Source of the DNA: Diphasiastrum complanatum
Lineage: Eukaryota > Streptophyta > Lycopodiopsida > Lycopodiales > Lycopodiaceae
Assembly (NCBI GenBank): GCA_029204225.1
Contig: CM055096.1
Coordinates: forward strand, 70,331,444 to 70,391,443
Reading direction: 5' to 3'
Length of the DNA stretch: 60,000 nt
The translations under genes were made by a program, and so were the position numbers. Positions 20,279 to 31,189 of this stretch are shown one piece after another. The stretch's first letter is position 1. Every line of letters begins with the position of its first letter. The notes beneath the pieces were generated by a model. That model saw only the letters and a list, made by a program, of their open reading frames with translations. It searched no databases and was not told where the DNA came from.

Positions 20279-21006
20279 GACTTCTTCCATAGACCCATCC
20301 ATGCGGTAGCCCACATGCTGCACCCATTGTGGCGCTCTACCAGACGTAGTCTACTTGTTTATAATAGCCTGACACATGTTCTATTTCTTTTGCCAACAGC
20401 CCCGACTCTGAAGAACATAGAGCGAGACATGGTGAAGTTCGAGCGGGGCCTGTATCCTTTTGATCGAGGGCAGTGTAAGCTGAGAGATGACCAGCTGGCG
20501 CCTGTGACATGGTGGAGCTTTCGTGGCCGTAGTACACCTGACCTTCAACGATTGTCGAAGAGAGTCCTCGCACAAGATTGTTCAGCTTTTGCCTGTGAGC
20601 GAAACTGGAGCATATGGGCCAACTATCACACGAAGAAGAGAAACAGACTCTCCATTGAGCAGTGCAGGCGGTTGGTGTTTGTGAACACTAACGGACGCAT
20701 GCTGAGACGCACACGCACACAAGGTGACCGCTTGACCGCGTTGAGTTAGTTAGTGAGTTACTTGGTATTGCTTAATGTACTTGCGTTTCAAAGATACTTA
20801 TCTAACAAATGGATAAGTTTGCTAACCATGCCTGTTTGTTTTTGCAGGTGAACCCTGACTCCTGCATGGTAGAGACGACAGTTGTTGCTTCTCACGTACC
20901 ACCTGCGGAGGAGGAGCTCGAGGATGATATCTATCGTGAGCTGCACATGCAGGCAGATGCAAAGGCACGATCTACGCGACGCCACAGGAGAGCAGCTCGA
21001 CATTAG
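20279..21006 (+). pseudogene. hAT exons: C-terminal dimerisation domain and tail
   Basis: Reads FHRPIHAVAHMLHPLWR, then (after a possible 54-bp intron 20346-20399) LAPVTWWSFRG, DLQRLSKRVLAQDCS, CERNWSIWANYHTKKRNRL and LVFVNTNGRML. The S-S-A-C-E-R-N-W-S and H-T-K-K-R-N-R-L signatures are the hAT dimerisation domain. The intron 20724-20847 leads to a short acidic tail (PPAEEELEDDIYREL) ending at 21004-21006. Downstream to about 21211 an acidic frame can still be followed through stops. Confidence 0.88.
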
Positions 21007-21211
21007 GAGATAGGAGAGGAGAGAGATGATGAGTTGTTGGGGGGTGGAGAGGCATTTGGGCCTAGGTACGAGGTGGAGTGGATGGAGGAGAGGGATACAG
21101 ACGCAAAGGATGAGGGTGAGCATGAGGGGGGGGAGAGACATACAGCACTTAATTGTAGACCCCGATGCTGAGACACATGAGGAGCCAGTCGTTCCTGCAC
21201 CTAGACGTAGA

Positions 21212-23562
21212 CTCTAGAGGGCGACCTAGACGTTCCAAGAGGGTGGGTTGGGGGCATTGTTTGTAGAGAGGACTAGAGTTTCACAGGCAGTTGAGGGCCA
21301 GGCCGGCTTTGAGTTTTAGGGCCTTCCCAAGGTACGAGATCACAATTGAGAGGACGACCTAGAGGGAGCAGCAGAGGAGTAGCGATTTGAATTAGTGAAT
21401 CAATTTTTAGGGTTTCTAAATTTTTAGAATTTAGACTAGACCTTGGCTTGTGTTATAACAAAAAACAAGTGTTTGTTTAGGGTTCAAGGTGCAAAGCACA
21501 CTCTCAATGTGCCATTACAATCTACAAACTAAATTACCTGGGTTCGGTGACTTCAATGCCTCAATGTTACAATAGTGAACCATTTGTTCTCGTAAATACC
21601 GTGTCACTACACTATAAGTTGCCATTATAATCTTGTGATTGGCAACATCATTTCATATTAGAGCCAAAAAATCCTTGGTGCTTTTCAGGGGATCTATGAC
21701 TTGAGAATCTAGGTTTTGAGTGGGAAGCATAAGGAAAAAGCAAGGTCGCGGAGTAACATGTGTACGAGATGAGCCCAAAAAAATATTTATTCCAATAGTT
21801 CCACGTTCCTTGGTCGAACCAACCGTTCTCAATGAATGAGCACATGTGTGACTGAAATATGCTGCGCTATAAAACTTGCCCTAAACAAGCACTAAAGATT
21901 GCTTGATTCCTAAATTGCCTACATCTACAAATGGCCAGGGAGTTGGTCAGGTATTTGAAACTCTCAAGTTCCTACACAGTCACTAGGATCTAGTCTGCTC
22001 TTTCTCCCTTGGCACCCAGATACACTTTTTGAAATTGAGAGACATATGACCAATTTCCTGGGAAAAAGGAAAAGGATGAGCAAGCCATAAGAATTGCATA
22101 GGAAGTGGTTGTAAGATGAGAGGGACAAGACAAAGGTATGAGATTGAAACATAAACATAGTTCTCCACTTTCACTAGATTGCACTGATCTTTCCTACTTT
22201 TTTAGAGCTAATGCTCCCCTGACTGACATGATCAAACTGAAAGAAATGTCTCTTTAACAAACGCATTCAGGTTAACAATAGATTGACAAGTATTAGACTC
22301 TTCAATGGGCTTTTTCACTAATAAGGCAACCATTTGCCTCGGGTATAGAAACTGCCAGATCCATTTTGTGATGAGAAACCCTTGCATTTTCTTACCTTCT
22401 GTCCTTCTCCTGATCAGTCGATAACTGATAAAAGAGGACCAAAAAAACAGGTGATGTAAAGTAAAAATCATTTCAGGGATCAGTTTTGTAAGTCGGGCAA
22501 GTGAACCATGCAACTGCATTTTCATTATGGTTGTGTTTGGCAACAGCTACTAAAATAGACAGGTTGAAAGAGCTTCAGAACGTATTCTCTTTCATATTTA
22601 TACTCCCGATAAGTTGTTCAATGCTCAAAGCATCCCTCATGCAGCAACAGCACTATAGAAAATCCTCTCATGTTTGCTCAGCGGGAATAAAATTAAAGAA
22701 CCCACCTCCGACGGGTGCTCGCTGTACAAACGCTCACACAAAAAGGTTGCATTTCTGTACATGTAGAGTTTTAGAGAGTGATTGACGCTGTCGATCAAGC
22801 AGGCTTCCATTGCCTCCAAAAGAACCTCAGCTTTGAAGAGTCCAACCTTGTCTTGTGATCATTTTCTGTACTTACTCATATCACTTAACAAGATGGTATA
22901 ACGGCTGCATTAGAACCGTTACTGTGAACAGTAGTACATTGCGAAATCTGCCCTAGGAACTGGAAGGATGAGTTTTCCAAAACCAACAGTTGTTCTCAAT
23001 CTAGAAACAGATCCCAAGCCTGACACAAAACATAGCATGCTATTCTATTTTCCAAGCTTATCTACCGTCTTCTGACACAATCATCTACTGACAAGCACAC
23101 ATGTTCACAAAAAAACAGCCCTGAAAATGAATTAAACGTCAACAAAACATAAAAACTACAGCGAATGGTTACCAGTTGATTGCATAATACATAAACTAAG
23201 AACAAAATGTAAGAAACGAGTACGACGGAAGCTGGAACAGCATATCTGGGAACATGGAGTGAAGGAAGAAGAGCGAGGGAATTGAAGGCGACGTGGAGTG
23301 AAAGCAGAACACAGCGAGCGAGAGAGCGAACTTGTGAGAATGAAGAAAAACCTTTTTCCTATAAATAATAAGGCCGAACAAAAATGACGTTGGCGCTTGT
23401 CCGTTTAAAAAAGAAGAGGAAACACAAAAAGATTTTTCTCGGGTCTCGAAGAAAATCCTAAATGTAGCTAAGGGTAATGATCTTTTTGCCCTCAGCTCGC
23501 ACGGTCACAAAGGGCCATTTGAGAATTTAGGGTTCCAACCAAAGGACTTTCTTTGGTTGCCT
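21212..23562. other. No gene recognised
   Basis: About 2.3 kb without a supportable gene. 21212-21410 may be the 3' end of the hAT element. Open frames at 22232-22543 and 22501-22785 overlap antiparallel and show no domain. A promoter-like composition on the minus strand near 23315-23367 is discussed under findings. Confidence 0.55.
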
Positions 23563-24075
23563 TGGGAGAGAAAGGACCTTTTTCCTTTCATACTCACTTC
23601 TTCAATTGTCACTATTTTATGTGACACTTGAGGTGGCAAGCTCGGGCCCTAGTGAAATTGGCTTTTTTTGTGTCTAGGCCATTGTCGTGCCTACATGTTG
23701 AGTTAACATTGGACAAGGACTACTTAAGCAAAATGGGAGAGAAAGGACCTTTTTCCTTTCATACTTACTTTTTCAATTGTCACTATTTTATGTGACACTT
23801 GAGGTGGCAAGCTCGGGCCCTAGTGAAATTGGCTTTTTTTGTGTCTAGGCCATTGTCGTGCCTACATGTTGAGTTAACATTGGACAAGGACTACTTAAGC
23901 AAAATGGGAGAGAAAGGACCTTTTTCCTTTCATACTTACTTTTTCAATTGTCACTATTTTATGTGACACTTGAGGTGGCAAGCTGGGCCCTAGTGAAAGT
24001 GGTTTTTTTTGTGTGTAGACCATTGTGGTGCGTGCGCCTCTTGAGTTCACATTGGACAAGGACTACTTAAGCAAA
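23563..24075. repeat. Tandem repeat, three copies of a 171-bp unit
   Basis: Units start at 23563, 23734 and 23905 (TGGGAGAGAAAGGACC), period 171 bp. Units 1 and 2 are nearly identical (a C/T and a C/T difference in CATACTCACTTCTTC). Unit 3 is more diverged toward its end (TGTGTGTAGACCATTGTGGT). No coding potential. Confidence 0.96.
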
Positions 24076-24314
24076 ATGCGCTAAGTAAGTTGCTTTGCAC
24101 TTCCAACCAAGCTAGAAGAGGTGTAGTCCTTTGCCTTTGCCCATAGTTTCACTTGTCGAGGCTTTAAAATGGCATCAAGATAAAGAGACCAAGCAATTGT
24201 AGTTGTCCCTAGTCTAAACCACCCTAATATTGAGTTGCTAAAGTGAGACTTCACTTTGAAAAACAATGTAAACCATCATAAAGCCTTGTAAAACAAGAAC
24301 ATTGTGGTATTACA
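24076..24314. other. No gene recognised
   Basis: AT-rich spacer between the 171-bp repeat and the minus-strand endonuclease-like scrap. Confidence 0.5.
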
Positions 24315-24858
24315 CTACAACCATGAGTGTGGAGTTGTTAAATTAAAATAGAAAATTCTAGTATGTTTTTTTTTTAGCTTCAAATAGTTGCACTTATTAG
24401 GTGTTTTGCGAAAGAGGTAAGGTATCATTAACTTATTATGAATAAACACATGATTTTCATCTAACCACTGTTTCTTGAAGTTGGCGAGTAGATTTGATAA
24501 GTTTAAGTGATTTATAAAAAACGTGGTATTATTAGTTCGTGATGTCAATTGTTATTTGATGATATTGTGTTCTAATGAATGATGTTTGGTGGCTTTCCAT
24601 TTTACATCAAAAGTATATTGAAGAGTGATCGAACCTATATGTGTAAGTTGAAGAAGAGTGACATTCATGGTTATTACAATTTGTCCATGTGTGCTCAAGT
24701 GTGAGTTGTATAGAGTTGTGGCTTTCTTTAAGTATTTGTGGTCCATGTTTGAACATGAAATTCTGAAGTTGTTGAGTAGATGTATTGGGCTTTAGAATAT
24801 CAATATTAAAGTCTTTTATTGTGGTTGTAAAAATATTTGTGGGTATTGTTTGTAGCAT
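24315..24858 (-). pseudogene. Possible endonuclease (EEP-type) fragment of a retroelement or Helitron
   Basis: Minus frame 24607-24858 reads KDFNIDILKPNTSTQQL, QLTLEHTWTN and TYRFDHSSIYF in an order and spacing that resembles the C-terminal half of endonuclease/exonuclease/phosphatase domains (GDFN..., LDHIWTN..., SDHxxI). An overlapping frame at 24552-24746 and the frame 24315-24548 (INHLNLSNLLANFKKQWLDE) continue as AT-rich coding-like sequence. Such domains occur in LINE ORF2 proteins and in some Helitrons. No RT or helicase part is present. The call rests on three short motifs; a chance frame is possible. Confidence 0.4.
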
Positions 24859-26078
24859 GTTCTTGGAGCCGAATTCTAGGAAAATTCGAAGAATCGTTTA
24901 TGATTAGTCAAGCGACTATTCAATCAAAGGATTAGTAAAGCACTAAGCTTTACTTATGTTCATATCAAATCAGTAGTGAGTGTTTAGGCACAGGTTTGGA
25001 AAATCTAAGAAATTCACAAATTCTTCAGTGTTTCCAAGCAAAATACGGGTTTCTTGAAGGAAACGGATCGTTTGTGTTTGTTGTTGCCCCAATTCTCATG
25101 TCGTAAGAACCCATAGGTGATTAGAACCAGGGCAACCTATAGTAAGAGCCATTTTGCTTCAAGAATCTTAGAGAAAGTTCAGGTATAATAAACAAAATTG
25201 AAAAACCTAATAGCTAGGGTTTATAGATGAAAAATCATGGATCTCTCTTTGCAGACAATGTTTTGAGTGTTGTAAAAGCACAAAGAGAGGCACCCTACTA
25301 GTGTGAATCTGCTCTTAGAAGGTCGTTGACAGCCACAAAGAAGAGAGAGTGCTAGATCCAATTGCAGGTTCAGCCATAGTTGGAAAGGAAAGAGATGGCG
25401 AAGAGGAGGGAGAGAGAAAATAGTCGTAGCTCACGCTTGGCCATGAAGCTTAAGCACTTAGTGCTTTGAGGTGGGTCGCAGCTGGGAAGAGTACGCTTCA
25501 TTACTCAGATTGAACCATCTTCATCGAATTCATGATCTTGGAGATCTATGGTGCGAAGAGCTACAACGTCGGCCATCTGATGGAAAGAATTCATTAGATA
25601 AGTAAGAAAAGGGTCCATAAAAGGTTGAAGGCCATTTAACCCTTCAACTTCATAAAAAAATCTCAAGGTAAAAGGGACCTTGAATTTCAGATTCGCTTGA
25701 AAGGTGGCCTTTCTTCAAAGTGAGAAGACGGTACATAAAAGGTTGAAGGCCATCCAAAAGCAAAAATTCTCCAAATTAAGGGCAAAAAAATTATTGTACC
25801 CTACATATATAACTTCTCCCGGACAAAGTGAATGTTGAATGGCAAGGAGAAAGTGTATTTGAGGGCAAACCATACCATTCAAGGGGCAAGGTAGCTGGTG
25901 ATTCCGCATTGGAGCGTTTTGCCAATTGCATCGATTTCGGCTGGTTAGGCCAAATCAAGCAGCAAGAGAGCCTAACATTGTTTTGCTCAGACTTTGAAGT
26001 TGACTTTTGAGGCTTCTAATTGCACTATAAGCTTTCCATTTGGCTTCATTAAGGCATTATAGGAGCAATTTTTAATAG
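24859..26078. other. No gene recognised
   Basis: Intergenic-looking sequence before a copia gag scrap. AGGTTGAAGGCCAT occurs twice, at 25622 and 25741. It might contain an LTR and leader of the copia fragment that follows, but no TG/CA pair or PBS could be placed. Confidence 0.45.
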
Positions 26079-26275
26079 GATGGTAGAACTAGAGAAATTC
26101 GTGCTTGGATAAGCTAGGAAATTGGATGGGAGGTCCAATTATAGAATTTGGAAATTCAAAATGAAGAGTATTTTGATGGACAAGGAGATGTCAGACATCA
26201 TCACTAGGGTAGAGCATCAGCCAAATACAACTCCAGTTGACATTTGCGCATTTGAAAAAAAAACGCAAAAGGCAT
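26079..26275 (+). pseudogene. Copia gag N-terminal scrap
   Basis: Reads KLDGRSNYRIWKFKMKSIL followed by MDKEMSDIITRVE, the start of a Ty1/copia Gag (LxGxNYxxWKxxMxxxL). A stop in front (GATAAGC, 26110-26113) and one at 26273-26275 bound it. It belongs to a copia lineage different from copia A, which follows within 80 bp. Confidence 0.75.
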
Positions 26276-26354
26276 AAGATCATTGATAAATTTGGCCGTG
26301 AAGGACCATGCCATTGCCCACATCAACGAAGCTATGACAACAAGAGGCACTTGG

Positions 26355-27472
26355 TGAATAAACAAAGTGTTTCTATTACCAAAGCTCTGCTAGCTCTCGA
26401 CTCCCAACCTGACGAAAATCACGAAGACCTCGAAGACGAAATGTTCGCGAACAACACGAACAACAGGAGAAGGTCAAACGACACGAAAATGTTCGCGACA
26501 CAAAATCCTTCGCGCTTCAAAGGACCAGGAAGATCAAGCAAGTACCGTGAAGTAAAAATCCCTGATATGATATGGTGACGTCAGCAGAAAAGCGTTAGAA
26601 CATGCCTAATCCACCACTCTTGTAATCCATGATTAGTTATAGATGGTTTAATCTATCTAATCAGGAATGCTACTCTGAGTATATACAATCGCTAGAAAAT
26701 ACAGAACAGAAAAAGTTCGCCTGTGAGCTAGACAATTTTGTAAGCATGATCCACAGAGATCCAAGAAGTCCGCTAGTAAGCGAGACATTGTTCGTGGGAG
26801 AACATCGCTTCTCTCATGCCAATGCACTGTTGTGTGGATCTGTCACACGATGCTTGAAACAAAGAGGATCAATATAAGATGATGTAGCTGTCATGCACAT
26901 ATCATTCTAAATCTTGTCTGATCTCAAATGAATTACTATCTGCTATTGTTCGTGTATCTCATTCACTTGTTTTATCTATTTCGCACATTGGTTCAATCTT
27001 GTTGAATGTTGAATTAATTACGTAGGTCAGCAATGTCTGTCTACTTTCTGGAGGATTGTAGGAATGATAAAGCAGGCAGTGACCAACAATCATATCTGAA
27101 CTCCATCCGAATTCCTTGACACTGTCCGTGGGAGAACAGTGCTTCTCTCACGCCAATGCGCTATGTGGGTGCTTGAAACAAAGAGTATCAATAGAAGATG
27201 ATGTAGTTGTTATGCACATCTCATTCTAAATCCTGTCTGATCTCGAATGGATTACTGTCTACTATTGTTCGTGTATCTCAATCACTTGTTTTATCTATTC
27301 CACACATTGGTTCAATCTTGTTGAATGCTGAATTAATTTATAACGTAGGTCAACAGTGTCTGTCTACTTTCTGGATGATTGTAGGAATGATATAGCAGGC
27401 AGTGACCAGCAACCATATCTGAACTCCATCTGAATTCCTTCATGATTGTTTCGCTTCGCGTGTCGATTCGCA
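26355..27472 (+). repeat. 5' LTR of copia A, with internal tandem duplication
   Basis: Starts TGAATAAACAAAG and ends GATTCGCA, matching the LTRs of copia E (TGAAGAAACAAAATG...CTTCGCA). 1118 bp, longer than E's because a 334-bp segment is duplicated in tandem: 26793-27126 and 27127-about 27441. Confidence 0.9.
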
Positions 27473-27476
27473 TCAG

Positions 27477-27529
27477 TGGTATCAGAGCGTTCTTGACATT
27501 TTAGAATTTCCATCAGTGGTATCAGAGCC
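27477..27529 (+). other. Duplicated primer-binding site of copia A
   Basis: CAGTGGTATCAGAGC occurs at 27475-27488 and again 40 bp later; the sites proper are 27477-27489 and 27517-27529. Copia E has a single site. The second site leads into CTGTCATTGTCTGACATAG as in E, so the first is the extra copy. Confidence 0.9.
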
Positions 27530-27624
27530 TGTCATTGTCTGACATAGCCACAAAGTTATCAGATCTAGGAGGCAAAGTATTCAAGATAAAGAACCATTAA
27601 CAAGTGAGAACATGATCTACAACA

Positions 27625-28540
27625 ATGGCTTCAATAAGCAGTATACAATCAAATATATGTACAATCCTCGACTCATCAGGATCTAACTTCCTAGCATGGA
27701 AGGTTAAGACCTCTCTTATACTAAAGGGAGAAGACACCGAGGAGATGCCTACAACTACAGGCAAGGAGCTACGTGAATGGAGAGAGAATAATGACAAGGC
27801 AGTAGTCATGTTATCATCATCCATCAAGGATAGTCTGACTCTGGGTAGAAGACACCGAGGAGATGCCTACAACTACAGGCAAGGAGCTACGTGAATGGAG
27901 AGAGAAGAATGACAAGGCAGTAGTCATGTTATTTCCCTGGGTAGAAGACACCGAGGAGATGCCTACAACTACAGGCAAGGAGCTACGTGAATGGAGAGAG
28001 AATAATGACAAGGCAGTAGTCATGTTATCATCATCCATCAAGGATAGTCTGACTCTTGACCTGGCTACACTTTCCAATGCAAGAGAGATGTGGGATACTT
28101 TACTCACAAGATTTCAAACGAAATCACGCAGTCAAATCATACTTCTTGAAGATCAACTGACAAATCTACAATGGGATGGCAAAGACCTCACTTCCTTTAT
28201 CAGAAAGATGAAGGATCTGTTTCTTTCATTACACAATTTCGGAGCAGAGAATGTTGTATCAGCAGAGAAGCAGCTTATCTATCTGTTGAGAGCTTTCCCA
28301 AGATCCTTCCAGACAACCCGAACACTCCTAACAAAGGATCCAGCTATGACACTCGAAAAGGCAGTGGTCGAGATTCGAGAAGAAGTCGAAGCTCGAGAGC
28401 GCCTTGATCACAAGGATGTTTCTGACCAAGCTCTCTACATCAACAAGGAGAAGACTAAGAAGCAATTCAAGCCTAAGAGAGAGTCATACCGAAAGCAGAA
28501 TCGAGACCAACAATCGGAAGGATCCAGCAAAGGTAAATGA
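27625..28540 (+). pseudogene. Copia A gag
   Basis: Begins MASISSIQSNICTILDSSG then NFLAWKVKTSLILKG, a UBN2-type copia Gag. A segment around EMPTTTGKELREWRENNDK is present three times (starts 27730, 27848 and 27944), with the middle copy shifting frame. Copia E has it once. The frame then runs from 27863 through LATLSNAREMWDTLLTRF, LTNLQWDGKDLTSFIRKM, LIYLLRAFPRSFQTTRTLL and a charged C-terminus to a stop at 28538-28540. Confidence 0.9.
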
Positions 28541-28830
28541 AAGAACAAAGGAAAGTCGAAACAGTAGAATGGAGACAAGAAGATACGCGTGAGATGCAGA
28601 CACGAAGGACACACTATCGATTTGTATTGGCTCAATTCAAAAAGCGAGTGCATCCATTGTCACAAGAAGGGTCATGCGGCCATGGACTGCTACCAGAACC
28701 CAAGAAACAAACAAGCTCAAGGCACAGACAGGAGAACAATAATAGTTCATCCTATGTCGAAGAGCCAGAAAGCTCGAAGATGGATGAAAAAAGATTGAAT
28801 CATGGTAATTCGACCACCTACATCAGTGCA
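28541..28830 (+). pseudogene. Copia A nucleocapsid zinc knuckles
   Basis: Frame 28589-28798 reads CIHCHKKGHAAMDC, a CX2CX4HX4C knuckle. Just before it, the equivalent of copia E's CMRCKREEHIVDPC is decayed (MRC retained, final Cys replaced by Tyr). The family therefore encodes two adjacent knuckles. Confidence 0.85.
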
Positions 28831-29885
28831 AACATGTGTGCAGTGTTGACACCTGACACACAGAAGGTAATCCTTGATTCAGGAGCTACCTCGCACTTCG
28901 TTACATCAAGACGGATACCGAAGTGCAGATCCATCAAGATTTATCATTTTTGGAGATGGATCAAAGCATCAAGTGAATGGTATTGGTTCACTATGGCTCA
29001 ACACAAACGGCAAAGACAGACGACTCGAAGACGTCTTGTTCGTGCCTACACTGCAGCAGGACTTATTATCAGTGGCAAGAATAGCTGATGCAAGGATGCG
29101 TGTAACGTTCTCAACCAAAGCATGCAATGTTGTTGATGCAAGCACCAATACACTGATTACTCAAGGTAGAAGAAAAGGCAACCTGTATTACCTGAGGGTA
29201 TGTTTACCTACATATCAAGTGCATCAAACCCATGATGATTTGTCAGATATTCTATGGCACAAGAGACTATGCCATATGAATTCAATGGCACTGTATCAAG
29301 CAAGCCATCATGGAGCAATCACAGGGGTGAGCATCTCAAATACAACCAGTTCGATGACCTATGATGGATGTATAAAAGGTAAGATGTCACGTACTCCTTT
29401 TGTCAAGGACTCCTACAAAACAACAAAGATTCTAGAGCTAATACATTCAGACATTTGTGGACCTTTTAACGTGATCTCAGTAGGAGGCTCGAAATATTAT
29501 ATCACCTTTATTGATGATTACAGTAAGTTTGCCAGAATCTACTTCATTCACAATAAATCAGATGCATTTGACAAATTCATAGAGTATGTGAATTGGGCAG
29601 AGAGATGCATAGGAAACAAGATGAAGCATATCAGAACAGATCGGGGTGGAGAATACATCTCAAACTAATTCACTGATTTTTGCAATAATCGAGGAATCAT
29701 TCATAAAAGGACTGCATCTTATACACCGCAGCACAATGTTGTTGCAGAAATAAAGAACATGACTCTCATGGAAGCCGCCAGATGCATGATGGCCTATTCA
29801 AAGGCTCAAAGAGTGTTGTGGGCTGAAGCAGTAGCTAGAGCTACTTACAATCAGAACAGGACAAGAAAATTTGGTGTTTCGAGCC
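28831..29885 (+). pseudogene. Copia A protease and integrase
   Basis: Protease active site VILDSGATSHFVTS near 28870. After a frame break, the frame 28874-29668 covers the rest: IIFGDGSKHQVNGIGS, DVLFVPTLQQDLLSVARIAD, then integrase with LWHKRLCHMN and YDGCIKGKM (HHCC site), HSDICGPF (first Asp), FIDDYSKFARIYFI and RTDRGGEYISN (second Asp), followed by a stop at 29666-29668. The third catalytic residue lies in VVAEIKNMT (Glu present). The element breaks off after NQNRTRKFGVS. Confidence 0.9.
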
Positions 29886-29889
29886 ACAT

Positions 29890-31010
29890 ACTCCAGAGCA
29901 GTAGGAGGCAGAAGATCAACCCCACGAACAAGAAACGTTCAAGCAGCGACAAAACAAACCTAGAAGGTCAACAAGGCAAAGAAGACCTCCAGACCATTAC
30001 TCTGACAATTTTCAGTGGAGCAAAGACACGCAATTCGAGTACTTGAGCTTAACCGATGAGGCAAAACGAGGCATGGACATTAGAGAGAGGTCTACCTAAA
30101 AGATTAGATGCGAGCTTAAACGTCGAACTGATTATGTGTCCTTACAACATGCTAATGCAATATGAGAGAAGGATGAAGATTCAAAGGAATCGAATATTGA
30201 AATGTTGTCATATACAACTAGGCAAATCACCACAACATCTATCGTAATTGCATCCACAAATATCAATGCAATAGTAGAGTTGATGATTAATCAGTTTGAA
30301 AAACTTGGTCAAAAGCAGCAGATGCAAATGAAAAACATGCAGTCTCGATTCATGGGAAGATTAAAGCATTGGAAGAGCAGCAAGCTAAGACTAACAAAGC
30401 GGGTGAAAAGTTTGTTAAGACATTGCCCAATCAAGAAAATGTTTGGTGTGTGATTTGTGCGATAAATCACACTATATATGAGTGTCCAACAATGAAAAGA
30501 CGTATGAAGGATACTATTTGTCATCTATGCAACTCTACTGGACACGAAACAGCTTTTTGCTCATTTAATCCTTGAATTATCCAGCAAAGATACGCTAAGC
30601 TTCAATATCGAGAACCTATTACTTGGAAGGGACCTGATGCTAAGAACCAGGCCCATGGGCTTGGATTTCCTGAAACAACATGCTCCTCTTGTGAACCTAA
30701 TGGATCCAGAATCTTCAGTTGGTAATGAGCAATGGAATTACGATACTGATAAAGATATTGGTCCTTCGAAGCAATACGCTATCTATGTTGTGCACAACAA
30801 CAATAGTTAGACAATGGACTAGAGCACCACTTGGATGCTTTGCATGTGGCGAAAACCACAGAGTTGTTGAATGTCCAAACAAAGAAAAGTTTATTCCATT
30901 TTGTCAAGAATGCAATTATGGACAATGTTACAAGGACTATCCAGCAAGACCAAAACCATTGCTCCATTGAATATGACTACAATCAAGCAAAGACCAGCTT
31001 CCCAGCTTAC
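29890..31010 (+). pseudogene. Gypsy B gag with three zinc knuckles
   Basis: Starts with an Arg/Gln-rich stretch (NKPRRSTRQRRPPDHYSDNF) then FEYLSLTDEAKRGMDI. A helical Gln/Lys/Met-rich part (VELMINQFEKLGQKQQMQMK) precedes CVICAINHTIYEC (CX2CX3HX4C), then CHLCNSTGHETAFC (CX2CX4HX4C), and about 290 bp later CFACGENHRVVEC (CX2CX3HX4C) plus a further Cys cluster FCQECNYGQCYKDYP. These are separated by frame breaks and a stop at 30573-30575. Confidence 0.8.
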
Positions 31011-31189
31011 TGAACCAAATGTATTATTGATGGTTGTTACCAGAGCTTAGAAGCATAAAGACGTTGTTGTTGATCCAGCATCTGCTGAATCTGTGTCATC
31101 TACTAATATACTTATTGCATCATGGATGTATCCGAATCTCAACTCAAAAAAAGAAGAAATACCAAAACATGAGACAATGGATTAAATAG

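Larger units (their letters stand above)
17898..21211 (+). mobile_element. hAT-superfamily transposon, transposase pseudogene
   Basis: Plus-strand gene with the domain order of plant hAT transposases of the DUF659 type: BED zinc finger, Ser/Pro-rich linker, DUF659/RNase H-like core, C-terminal dimerisation domain. At least three introns can be placed by GT...AG borders that restore the frame: 19257-19358, 19636-19740 and 20724-20847. A 453-bp foreign stretch splits the first exon region (18252-18704). There are two Trp-to-stop changes, a frame shift near 19.0 kb, and a deletion of the conserved Cys/His-containing segment. Terminal inverted repeats and the 8-bp target duplication were not found, so the true element ends are unknown. 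Confidence 0.9.
26355..29885 (+). mobile_element. Copia A, 3'-truncated Ty1/copia element
   Basis: 5' LTR (26355-27472), a duplicated iMet-type PBS, gag, protease and integrase in copia order on the plus strand. The element ends inside the integrase C-terminal region (FGVS..., about 29885), where sequence switches to gypsy B gag. RT, RNase H and 3' LTR are absent. It is the same family as copia E at 49870-55457, with which it shares LTR, gag and pol sequence, so E serves as a guide to what is missing or rearranged here. Confidence 0.92.

Noticed and set aside
20788-21141. 117-codon minus-strand frame over the hAT 3' part
   Set aside because: Antisense shadow; the plus strand has the splice acceptor and acidic tail expected for the transposase.
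21848-21900. Possible right end of the hAT element (CTGAAATATGCTGCGC...)
   Set aside because: No inverted match near 17.7-17.9 kb and no 8-bp duplication could be found.
23563-24075. 171-bp tandem repeat considered as a CRISPR-like array
   Set aside because: Units are contiguous without spacers and far too long; simple tandem repeat in a eukaryotic context.
26355-27472. Small plus-strand frames at 26237-26877 and 27207-27395
   Set aside because: Inside the copia A LTR; no conservation of frame with copia E LTRs.
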